Of a stretch of 64,000 bases of DNA, positions 17,777 through 25,071 are shown one piece after another (position 1 is the first letter of the stretch; each line of letters opens with the position of its first letter). This DNA comes from JAPKZH01 sp963715635 (lineage in GTDB: Bacteria > Acidobacteriota > Aminicenantia > Aminicenantales > UBA4085). Both the position numbers and the translations under genes were made by a program. The notes beneath the pieces were generated by a model. That model did no database searches, was not told where the DNA came from, and saw only the letters and a list, made by a program, of their open reading frames with translations. The stretch spans positions 1,922,001 through 1,986,000 of the forward strand of contig OY970261.1 of the NCBI GenBank assembly GCA_963715635.1, read 5' to 3'.

Positions 17777-18485
17777 AGAGAAAATCCTCGATGGTGTCGA
17801 TTTCGACCCACGGCCTCTCGTCGGTCAAAAAGATGCCGAAATAGCGGCCGTCCCCTGACGGATGTTCACAGATGGCTTCAAAGCCTTTTTCGAAGAAATG
17901 GTGCAGCTCCCCGTGTCGCTCTAAATAGTCATAGATGCGAGATAGCTCTTGGATGAGGTCTCGGCTGATCTTATAAAGTCCGATCGCCTCGCCCAGGCTC
18001 TGCCCGGGATCGACTTCCTTGCTGATCTTTTCCACGCGGCCGTGGCTGGCCCTGACCTTGACCTCCTCCGTATAGAGCGCGATTCTGGGATCCACGGCGA
18101 TACAATTCTTGTCCGGATGGCGGAGGAGCCCTTGGAGAATGGCCTTGTCGAAGAGGACGTCCCCGTTGATCAAGACGAAATCCGAATCCATCTCTTTGAG
18201 CGCCAGGTTCAGGGAGTAGGCCGTGTTGGTGATTCTGAATTTTTCGTTATAGACAAAGGAGACATGGCGATATTTTTTTTCTCTGACGAGGGTTTCGATG
18301 GCTTCCTTTTTATAGCCCGTGACGAGCAGAACGTCCCGGATGCCCGCCGAGTTTAGGTTTTCCAGGCAGTACTCCAGGATCGTCTTATCGCCGAACTGGA
18401 GAAGGCATTTCGGCCTGTCTTTCGTTATGGGAAACAGCCGGCCGCCGCGGCCGGCGCACAAGATGACGGCTTTCATCGTATCCAT
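17739..18485 (-). CDS. Nucleotidyltransferase of the sugar/alcohol-phosphate family
   Basis: 248-residue NTP transferase with the usual N-terminal loop VILCAGRGGRLFPITKDRPKCLL, the metal Asp in LINGDVLF, and the later EAIGLYKIS and WVEIDT segments. Relatives activate phosphocholine, inositol phosphate, glycerol phosphate or sugar phosphates with CTP or another NTP. Together with the overlapping CDP-alcohol phosphatidyltransferase the likely nucleotide is CTP, and the product a CDP-alcohol for phospholipid or soluble phosphodiester synthesis. A second ATG three codons in (18476) is equally possible; neither has a strong ribosome site. A promoter candidate lies at 18513-18541. Confidence 0.85.
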   Translation of the reverse strand: MDTMKAVILCAGRGGRLFPITKDRPKCLLQFGDKTILEYCLENLNSAGIRDVLLVTGYKKEAIETLVREKKYRHVSFVYNEKFRITNTAYSLNLALKEMDSDFVLINGDVLFDKAILQGLLRHPDKNCIAVDPRIALYTEEVKVRASHGRVEKISKEVDPGQSLGEAIGLYKISRDLIQELSRIYDYLERHGELHHFFEKGFEAICEHPSGDGRYFGIFLTDERPWVEIDTIEDFLYARREIFPKLCG

Positions 18486-18512
18486 AGGTTCGAACGGTTT
18501 ATAAAAGGAGCT

Positions 18513-18541
18513 ATTATGGTATTTTCTCCGTAAAAAGTAAA
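18513..18541 (-). promoter_or_regulatory. Candidate promoter for the nucleotidyltransferase pair
   Basis: Minus-strand TTTACT (18541-18536), 17-base spacer, CATAAT (18518-18513). It lies in the gap after the SDR gene, giving a leader of about 20 bases. Confidence 0.4.
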
Positions 18542-18571
18542 AGAAATTTTTGGCGCGAGGCGGGACCGCTC

Positions 18572-19294
18572 CTACATCTTCCAGGTGCCGGAGACGATCA
18601 AGTTTGTTCCGGTTACGGCCCGGGCTTCCTCGGAGGCCAAGAACAGGACGGCCTCGGCAATGTCCTTAGCCGTGCCCAGGGCCGCCTCATCGAACGTCCC
18701 GCCGGAAGGTAGGCGGCCGCCGCGGATCAATCCCGGGGAGACCATGTTCACGGTAATTCCGGAAGCCACTCCGGCTTTGGCCGCGGTCCGGGTCAAGATC
18801 AAGAGGCCGGTTTTGGCAACCGCGTAAGGTGTGATGTTGGGAAACGCCCCCAGATGCTCGGCGCGGTTATAGCCGATGTTGATGACTCTCCCCCATTTTC
18901 TCTTCCTCATTCCAGGCAGGGCGGATTTCATGCAAAAAAAGGAGCTCAGCAGGTTTCCCCGCAAGATGAATTCCCAATCCATGCCGGTCAGAGTGTCCCA
19001 AGGTTTTTGAATAAAAGGGCCGAAATCATTGACCAGGATATCGACCCGGCCGAACCTGGCTTCGACGCTATGGACCAGGCCCTCGGCCGACTTTTCCTTG
19101 GTCAGATCCGCGCGGAAGGCATGACTCACCTTCCCTTTCTGTCGGATCGAGCGAACGACAGCCTCGGCCGTTTCTCGATTTTCATGGTAATGAACGGCTA
19201 CGCCGGCGGCGATATCAGCCAAGCGGATCGCGATCTCCCGGCCGATGCCCCGGCTCGACCCCGTAATAAGGGCAATCCTTTCTCTTTCCATCAT
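18572..19294 (-). CDS. SDR family oxidoreductase without the usual catalytic Ser
   Basis: 240-residue short-chain dehydrogenase/reductase. The NAD(P) loop TGSSRGIG is intact, as are YAVAK (catalytic Tyr and Lys) and the NMVSPGLI segment that follows. The position that normally reads NISS, supplying the catalytic Ser, reads NIGYN, and NNAG reads NDFG. Such changes occur in some pteridine-reductase-like and enoyl-reductase-like SDRs, so the substrate class may differ from a plain ketoacyl reductase. It lies upstream of the nucleotidyltransferase on the same strand (gap about 86 bases) and is divergent from the threonine dehydrogenase. Confidence 0.85.
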   Translation of the reverse strand: MMERERIALITGSSRGIGREIAIRLADIAAGVAVHYHENRETAEAVVRSIRQKGKVSHAFRADLTKEKSAEGLVHSVEARFGRVDILVNDFGPFIQKPWDTLTGMDWEFILRGNLLSSFFCMKSALPGMRKRKWGRVINIGYNRAEHLGAFPNITPYAVAKTGLLILTRTAAKAGVASGITVNMVSPGLIRGGRLPSGGTFDEAALGTAKDIAEAVLFLASEEARAVTGTNLIVSGTWKM

Positions 19295-19331
19295 ATCCGC
19301 GGTGCGTCCATTTTATCATACCTTTTCGCGT

Positions 19332-19360
19332 TTGATTTCAAATTTTTGCTGTGTTATAAG
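19332..19360 (+). promoter_or_regulatory. Promoter of the threonine dehydrogenase gene
   Basis: TTGATT (19332-19337), 17-base spacer, TATAAG (19355-19360). Transcription would start near 19367, with a leader of about 58 bases to the ATG at 19425. Confidence 0.5.
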
Positions 19361-19424
19361 TTAATCTTTTCGTTCTTGTTCGTCTTCGGACAAACTCAAT
19401 AGGCGAGTCAAGAGCAGGAATTAA

Positions 19425-20393
19425 ATGACGAAAATCATGGTCACCGGAGCCGCCGGCCAGATCGGCACGGAACTCATCAAGGCCCTGCGGCAGACCCACG
19501 GTACGGAAAATGTCCTGGCCACCGATATCCAGGCCCCAGCCAACCCGGACATCAGTGAGTCCGGACCTTTTGAGTTCCTGGATGTCACACAAAAAAAGAA
19601 AATCGAGGAGGTCGTCAAAAAACACGGCATTAAGACCATTTACCATATGGCGGCGATCCTCTCGGCGACCGGAGAAAAAAAGCCCCAGCTGGCCTGGGAT
19701 GTCAACATCAACGGCACATACAATATTTTAGAATCGGCCCGGGAACACCGCGCGGCGAGGGTATTTATCCCGAGTTCGATCGCGGCCTTCGGTCCGGAAA
19801 CACCGCGGAAAAACACGCCCCAGGAGACAATTCTCAGGCCGAAAACGATGTACGGCGTCACCAAAGTCGCGGGTGAGCTCCTCGGCAACTATTATGTGGA
19901 ACACTTTGGCCTGGATGTGAGGGGCTGCCGCTTTCCTGGGATCATCAGCCATGAGACCTTGCCCGGGGGCGGCACGACAGATTATGCCGTTGCCATTTTT
20001 TTCGAGGCTGTAAAAAGCAGGCAATACAAATGTTTTCTCAAGAAAGACACGCGGCTGCCGATGATGTATATGCCGGACTGCCTGAAGGCGATCCTCGACC
20101 TCATGAACACAGACTTTTCCAGGCTCAAGCACCACGTCGATTTCAACGTAACCGCCATGAGCTTCACGCCCGGGGAGCTGGCCGACGAGATCAAAAAACA
20201 CATTCCGGAGTTTGTCTGCGACTACGAGCCCGATTTCCGGCAAGAGATCGCGGAATCCTGGCCGATGACGATCGATGATTCAGCCGCCAAAGCGGAATGG
20301 GGATGGAAACCTGAATATAACTTGGCCACTATGGCCCAGGACATGCTTTCCGTGCTCTCCACGCGCTGGGCCGAAGGCCGGCTCGGCTATTGA
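19425..20393 (+). CDS. tdh: L-threonine 3-dehydrogenase, SDR type
   Basis: 322-residue extended SDR closely resembling the SDR-type threonine dehydrogenases, which oxidise L-threonine to 2-amino-3-ketobutyrate with NAD. It has the nucleotide loop TGAAGQIGTEL, the PSSIAAFGPETP segment with catalytic Ser, YGVTK (Tyr and Lys) and the family segments RFPGIIS and LPMMYMPDC. The product is the substrate of Kbl, which is encoded about 20 kb away at 40019-41266, so the two can form the threonine-to-glycine route. AGGA lies a few bases before the ATG. The next gene, on the opposite strand, ends 13 bases after this stop. Confidence 0.88.
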   Translation: MTKIMVTGAAGQIGTELIKALRQTHGTENVLATDIQAPANPDISESGPFEFLDVTQKKKIEEVVKKHGIKTIYHMAAILSATGEKKPQLAWDVNINGTYNILESAREHRAARVFIPSSIAAFGPETPRKNTPQETILRPKTMYGVTKVAGELLGNYYVEHFGLDVRGCRFPGIISHETLPGGGTTDYAVAIFFEAVKSRQYKCFLKKDTRLPMMYMPDCLKAILDLMNTDFSRLKHHVDFNVTAMSFTPGELADEIKKHIPEFVCDYEPDFRQEIAESWPMTIDDSAAKAEWGWKPEYNLATMAQDMLSVLSTRWAEGRLGY

Positions 20394-20406
20394 TCACAGA
20401 CGGCCA

Positions 20407-21774
20407 TTATCTCCAGCTGATGGGCTGGGCCAAGTCGGCTGCCACCGCCAAGGAAACCTTGGTTACAGAAACGGCAAAATCCATATTCAGCGTACTGAAC
20501 GTGTCGGAAGTCCTGTGGTAATACGGGTTTTTGAGGGGATAATCTTCGATGCCCAGCGCGGCGCTGTAGCCCTGGTCCCAGAATGATGAGTGGTCGCTGT
20601 ACTTCAAGGAGGGATTGACGGACTTGAAAATATCCAACAACCCATAGAGCTTGGCCATGACGATATACCTGTTGGCCAGCCATTCGGATTGCTGGTTGAC
20701 CACGACATCCAAATCTTCAGGAATCTGGTCGGCATAGCCCAGCATGTCCAGGTTAATCACGCCCATGATTTTTTCACCCTTGCCCTTGGCTTCCTGGGCA
20801 TAATGTTTGCTTCCGTAGAGCCCCCATTCTTCGGCCGAAAAACAGATGAACTTGATTGTATGATCGAATGAGTAACCGGCCAAGACGCGGGCGATCTCCA
20901 TGACCGCGGCCGTTCCGCTGGCGTTGTCATCCGCTCCCGGAGCCAGCCAAGTGGGCTGGTCGCTGGTGGAATCGTAATGGGCGCAGACAATGACCTCCCG
21001 CTGAGGAGATGTCCGGCCGCGCAGTGTCGCGACGATATTCCTTGAGGTGCTGTTTGAGGAGAAGCTGAACGGGTCGTACTCACACGGCAGGCCGAGCTGG
21101 GTGAAAAAGTTATATATAAAATTCCCCGCCGATTCGCAATTCGCCGTCGAGGCATACCGCGTCTGAAAATTTTGCAGGGTCAGGATATCAAGACTCAATT
21201 CAGCCTTGGAAACCTGGCCGATCAGAACCGGGATGAGGGGGTCAACAAAAGGAACCCTTGGAAATCGTCTGCCCACGGAAAACGGACTTTGGGCCGACGG
21301 AGGCTCAAAGACCATCGGTCGAGTGTTTTCCAAGGACAACCGCTTGATCTCGAATTCCGCAGGAAGGACCTCCCTGGCTTCATCCGCATTGGACCAAAAC
21401 AGGCAGTTGAGATCGTCCAGGGGAACAACATTGCCGAATTTTTTCAGGACCCCCGCCTGGCCGGGCTGCGGCGTGAAGACAAGAAAATATTTCTTGCCAC
21501 GGGGGCTCGAATCCAGCACCTGGCAGGAAATTCCTCTTTCGGCGAGGGCGGAGAGCACGTCCTCCGGCACTTCGGCGATCCAACACGCTTGGAGCTCTTC
21601 CAAGCCCTTGATCCGGCGGAGATGGGCCGGAGGGATTTTGGCAGCGTCCTGCGTATCAAGCTTGATCAGGACCAGGTCCGAAGACTGTGGCGCCGAATAA
21701 AAAATGAAAGGCAGGAGGCAGAGCAGCAGCAAAATTTGCCGGCCGGAGATTCGACGCATGTTCATTCTGACCAT
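20407..21774 (-). CDS. Secreted M28 family zinc aminopeptidase
   Basis: About 455 residues. A signal peptide (ILLLLCLLPFIFYSAPQS) is followed by a divergent region of about 190 residues, then the M28 catalytic domain with all zinc ligands: His and Asp in CAHYDS, Asp in GADDNASGTAAV, the Glu pair in FSAEEWGLYGS, Asp in INLDMLGY and His in YSDHSSFWDQG. It should remove N-terminal residues from extracellular peptides. An in-frame start at 21816 is possible, but the first 14 residues it would add are not signal-peptide-like; 21774 has TGGGG upstream. Convergent with tdh and divergent from the DUF1028 gene. Confidence 0.9.
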   Translation of the reverse strand: MVRMNMRRISGRQILLLLCLLPFIFYSAPQSSDLVLIKLDTQDAAKIPPAHLRRIKGLEELQACWIAEVPEDVLSALAERGISCQVLDSSPRGKKYFLVFTPQPGQAGVLKKFGNVVPLDDLNCLFWSNADEAREVLPAEFEIKRLSLENTRPMVFEPPSAQSPFSVGRRFPRVPFVDPLIPVLIGQVSKAELSLDILTLQNFQTRYASTANCESAGNFIYNFFTQLGLPCEYDPFSFSSNSTSRNIVATLRGRTSPQREVIVCAHYDSTSDQPTWLAPGADDNASGTAAVMEIARVLAGYSFDHTIKFICFSAEEWGLYGSKHYAQEAKGKGEKIMGVINLDMLGYADQIPEDLDVVVNQQSEWLANRYIVMAKLYGLLDIFKSVNPSLKYSDHSSFWDQGYSAALGIEDYPLKNPYYHRTSDTFSTLNMDFAVSVTKVSLAVAADLAQPISWR

Positions 21775-21834
21775 CCATTCATCCCCAAAAAACAAATAGC
21801 AGAAACAGTCCGACAATGCAAGCCGAAAAAGCCG

Positions 21835-21863
21835 TTGTCTTCGGCTGGCCTATGCACTACAAT
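21835..21863 (+). promoter_or_regulatory. Promoter of the DUF1028 gene
   Basis: TTGTCT (21835-21840), 17-base spacer, TACAAT (21858-21863). A start near 21870 leaves a short leader with GAGGAGG in front of the ATG at 21884. Confidence 0.6.
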
Positions 21864-21883
21864 TCTGAACGAGGAGGAACATC

Positions 21884-22876
21884 ATGAAAAAAAGCCTGTT
21901 GTTTATCATCGTCGTCCTCTTGGCGGTGCCTTTGCTCGGCGCTGGAAAAAGTGCCCGGCCCGCCCATACCTACTCCATCGTCGCCCTTGACAAAGTTACG
22001 GGCGAGCTGGGCGTGGCCGTCCAATCACACTGGTTCTCCGTCGGGTCGGTGGTCCCCTGGGTCGAAGCGGGCGTCGGAGCCGTGGCCACGCAGTCCTTTG
22101 TCGAGGCCTCGTACGGGCCGCTTGGGCTCGAGCTGATGAGGGCCGGCAAGAGCGCGGACGAAGCCCTGGCCGCGCTCCTCAAGGCGGACAAAAATGAGGC
22201 CTCCCGCCAGGTCGGCATGGTGGATGCGCAAGGAAAAGTGGCGGCCCACACAGGAAAAAATTGTATCCCCGAAGCCGGCTATACGATCGGGGACGGCTTC
22301 TCCTGCCAGGCCAACCTCATGCTCAAAAACACGGTCTGGAAGGCCATGGCCCGTGCCTTTGAATCAACAAAAGGCGAGTTGGTGGATCGGCTGCTGGCGG
22401 CTCTCGAAGCAGCAGAACAAGAAGGCGGCGATATCCGGGGAAGACAATCAGCGGCCTTGATTGTCGTCAGGGGAAAAAGCTCGGGTGTTTGGTGGAAAGA
22501 CAGGATCTATGATCTAAGAATCGAAGACCATCCGAACCCGGTGGCGGAGCTCCGGCGGCTCATCAAGATCAACAAAGCCTACAATCACATGAACCAAGGC
22601 GATGAATACCTGACCGCGAAAAAAGTCGACGAAGCCGTCAAAGAATACACGAAGGGCATGGACATCTATCCCGACAATCCCGAGATGATTTTCTGGCCGG
22701 CGGTGACCTTAGCGTCCTCGGGAAAAGTGGAGGAAAGCCTGCCCCTTTTCAAAAAGGTATTTGCCATGGACGCCAACTGGGCCGTTCTGCTCCCCCGACT
22801 CCCAAAGGTGGGCCAGTTCCCTAATGATAAGAAGTTAATCCAGAAGGTCCTGGCCGTCGCCCCTAAGAAAAAATAG
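21884..22876 (+). CDS. Exported DUF1028 (Ntn-hydrolase-like) protein with TPR-like tail
   Basis: 330 residues. Residues 1-20 form a signal peptide (LLFIIVVLLAVPLLGAG). Residues 25-225 are a DUF1028 domain (AHTYSIVALDKVTGELGVAVQS, GAVATQSF, GYTIGDGFSCQANLM), an Ntn-hydrolase-related fold with no agreed reaction. Residues 225-330 are helical and TPR-like (AYNHMNQGDEYLTAKKVDEAV; LASSGKVEESLPLFKKVF), an addition that may mediate protein contacts. Shine-Dalgarno GAGGAGG precedes the ATG, and a good promoter lies at 21835-21863. It is a single-gene unit; no neighbour suggests a pathway. Confidence 0.87.
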   Translation: MKKSLLFIIVVLLAVPLLGAGKSARPAHTYSIVALDKVTGELGVAVQSHWFSVGSVVPWVEAGVGAVATQSFVEASYGPLGLELMRAGKSADEALAALLKADKNEASRQVGMVDAQGKVAAHTGKNCIPEAGYTIGDGFSCQANLMLKNTVWKAMARAFESTKGELVDRLLAALEAAEQEGGDIRGRQSAALIVVRGKSSGVWWKDRIYDLRIEDHPNPVAELRRLIKINKAYNHMNQGDEYLTAKKVDEAVKEYTKGMDIYPDNPEMIFWPAVTLASSGKVEESLPLFKKVFAMDANWAVLLPRLPKVGQFPNDKKLIQKVLAVAPKKK

Positions 22877-22982
22877 AGGGCGGGGCCCCCTGAGGATATT
22901 TGTTCAGCCGCTTGATCGGCTGCGGGTAGCCCGATCTTGCCGTCGCGTGCGCCATTTTGGACCTCATCCTAGAAAACAAAGA

Positions 22983-23011
22983 TTGATTTGTCCAATAATA
23001 ATTTCTATAAT
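22983..23011 (+). promoter_or_regulatory. Strong promoter of the APC permease
   Basis: TTGATT (22983-22988), exactly 17 bases, TATAAT (23006-23011). Transcription would start near 23018. The longest reading frame of the permease would begin at 22988, inside the -35, so the true start is downstream at 23036. Confidence 0.7.
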
Positions 23012-23035
23012 CGGGGCTTCTATTTAGAGCGAGAG

Positions 23036-24517
23036 ATGGCCGATCCGAACGAGAAAAAGCCTTTGGAGCTGAGCCGGGAGCTCGGGCTCATTGCCGCTAT
23101 CGCCTGCGGCGTCGGCTCCATCATCGGGTCCGGCATCTTCAAAAAACCGGGGCTGATGGCTTCGCAGCTGGGGTCGCCGCAGCTTTTGATCGCGGTCTGG
23201 GTCGTGGCGGGGATCATGACGCTCTTCGGCGCCCTCAGCATCGCCGAGATCTCGGGAATGTTCCAGGACCCCGGCGGCCAGTATATCTATTTCAACAAAG
23301 GCTTCAATAATTTCATCGGGTATCTTTACGGCTGGGCCGTCTTCATCGTCATCCAGACCGGTTCGATCGCCTCGATTGCCTACGTTTTCTCGGATTCCCT
23401 GGGTTACTTCTTTAAATTTCCAAGGCTGCCCGCGGCTTTGGAGAATTTTTCTATCCCCATCCCCTTTATCGGAAACATGACGCCTTTCCGTTTTATCGGA
23501 CTGAAGCTGTGTACGATCGCCCTCATCATATTTTTGACGACAATCAATTATCTCGGCGTCAAGTTCGGAAGCGCGATCCAGGTCGTTTTCTCAACGCTCA
23601 AAGTGCTGGTCATCGGGGCGATCGTCGTCCTGGCCTTTACCCTGGGCCACGGCAGCTTGGGCAACTTCATCCAATCCGCGGCCCTCGGCGGGGCGACCTC
23701 CAGCTCGGTTTTTCTCATGTTCATTATGGCCATGGCCGGCGCCTTCTGGGCCTATGACGCTTGGATCAACGTCACTTATATGTCGGGCGAGATCAAGAAC
23801 GTCCAGAAAAACCTTCCCCGGGCTATCGCTATCGCCGTGCTGATCGTCATCGTCGTCTATGTGCTCGTGAACCTGGCCTATATCTACATCATTCCTGTCA
23901 GCGATATGGCCCAAAAATACCGTCAGGCCGAAGCGAGCGGCGGCAGTTATCTTGTCGCCATTGACGTCGCCAATAACTTTCTGGGGAAATGGGGCGGCGC
24001 CCTGATCGCTATCGCCATTATGATTTCCACGTTCGGGGCGGTGAACGGGACGACGATGATGTCGGCCAGGGTCTACTTTGCCATGGCCAGGGAAAAGCTC
24101 TTTTTCAGAAAGCTCGGTCATGTCCACCCGAGATACAGGACGCCGGGCAATTCGCTCATCGTCCAGGGCATCTGGGCCTCGGTGCTGGTTTTGAGCGGAA
24201 CATTCGACCAGCTCACGGACATGCTGATCTTCGTCAGCTGGATCTTTTACGCGCTGGCCGCCGCCAGCGTTTTCACCTTGCGAAAAAGAATGGCCGACGT
24301 GCCGCGGCCTTATAAAGTCTGGGGATATCCTTTCACTCCGATTATTTTTATTGTTTTTGCCTCTGTTTATATCATCTTCACGCTCTACACAAACGTCATC
24401 AATTACACAAGCCACAAGGTCCCCCTGATCAATTCCTTGATGGGATTGCTCTGGGTAGCGATCGGGATTCCGGGGTATGTTTATTGGAGCTTGAAGAAAA
24501 GAAAATCTGCTATTTAA
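23036..24517 (+). CDS. APC family amino-acid permease
   Basis: 493-residue membrane transporter of the amino acid-polyamine-organocation superfamily, with about twelve hydrophobic helices. The first begins IAAIACGVGSIIGSGIFKKPG, the conserved unwound substrate-binding helix. Members move amino acids by proton symport or exchange. The first TM helix and the ISGMFQDPGGQYIYFNKGF loop place it near the LAT-like/YfnA group; substrate unknown. The ATG at 23036 is chosen over an in-frame start at 22988 because the promoter overlaps the latter. Its end overlaps pyrE on the other strand by 8 bases. A second APC permease lies at 54943-56268. Confidence 0.9.
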   Translation: MADPNEKKPLELSRELGLIAAIACGVGSIIGSGIFKKPGLMASQLGSPQLLIAVWVVAGIMTLFGALSIAEISGMFQDPGGQYIYFNKGFNNFIGYLYGWAVFIVIQTGSIASIAYVFSDSLGYFFKFPRLPAALENFSIPIPFIGNMTPFRFIGLKLCTIALIIFLTTINYLGVKFGSAIQVVFSTLKVLVIGAIVVLAFTLGHGSLGNFIQSAALGGATSSSVFLMFIMAMAGAFWAYDAWINVTYMSGEIKNVQKNLPRAIAIAVLIVIVVYVLVNLAYIYIIPVSDMAQKYRQAEASGGSYLVAIDVANNFLGKWGGALIAIAIMISTFGAVNGTTMMSARVYFAMAREKLFFRKLGHVHPRYRTPGNSLIVQGIWASVLVLSGTFDQLTDMLIFVSWIFYALAAASVFTLRKRMADVPRPYKVWGYPFTPIIFIVFASVYIIFTLYTNVINYTSHKVPLINSLMGLLWVAIGIPGYVYWSLKKRKSAI

Positions 24518-25058
24518 GCAGTTCGTCCCTGGTGACCAATCCGATGAATTTATAGCCCTTGGCTTCCAGGTTCTCCCGGCCCCCTTCCTGCCGGTCCACG
24601 ATGGCGATGGTCAAGGCGACAGTTCCCCCTTCTTCCTCAACCGCCTGGCAGGCCTTCAACGTCGAGCCGCCCGTCGTGCAGACATCATCCACGACGCAGA
24701 CTCTCCAGCCTTTCTGGAACGGGCCTTCGATCATCTTACGCTCGCCGTGCTTTTTCGGTTCCTTGCGGACGATAAACGCGGGCAACGGCCGTTTGGTGTT
24801 CGCGCTTAAGGCCGCGACAACGCTGACGATGGGATCGGCTCCCAGGGTAAAGCCGCCGATGGCATCGATGGCATGCGGCTGGAGAATGTCCAGGATCATC
24901 CGGGCTACGAGGTTGGCGCCCTTCGGGTCCAGGGTAGTCATTTTGGCATCGATATAATAATTGCTGGTGCGTCCCGAGGTCAGGATCCTTTCCACGCCGG
25001 TGATCAGGGATTTTTCTTTGATGACTTTTATGAGTTCCTGTTTGATGGCGTCACTCAT
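24510..25058 (-). CDS. pyrE: Orotate phosphoribosyltransferase
   Basis: 182-residue enzyme converting orotate and PRPP to orotidine 5'-phosphate in pyrimidine synthesis. The PRPP loop VCVVDDVCTTGGST is intact, along with TSNYYIDAK near the N-terminus and PAFIVRKEPKKHG, the flexible catalytic loop. AAGGAG precedes the ATG. It starts 13 bases after the SpoIID-family gene on the same strand, so they are probably cotranscribed, although their functions are unrelated. The length is normal for PyrE. Confidence 0.95.
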   Translation of the reverse strand: MSDAIKQELIKVIKEKSLITGVERILTSGRTSNYYIDAKMTTLDPKGANLVARMILDILQPHAIDAIGGFTLGADPIVSVVAALSANTKRPLPAFIVRKEPKKHGERKMIEGPFQKGWRVCVVDDVCTTGGSTLKACQAVEEEGGTVALTIAIVDRQEGGRENLEAKGYKFIGLVTRDELLK

Positions 25059-25071
25059 ATCGGCAGGCTCC

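Noticed and set aside
22905..22922. CAGCCG-CGGCTG hairpin after the DUF1028 gene as a terminator
   Set aside because: Only six base pairs, and no T-run follows.
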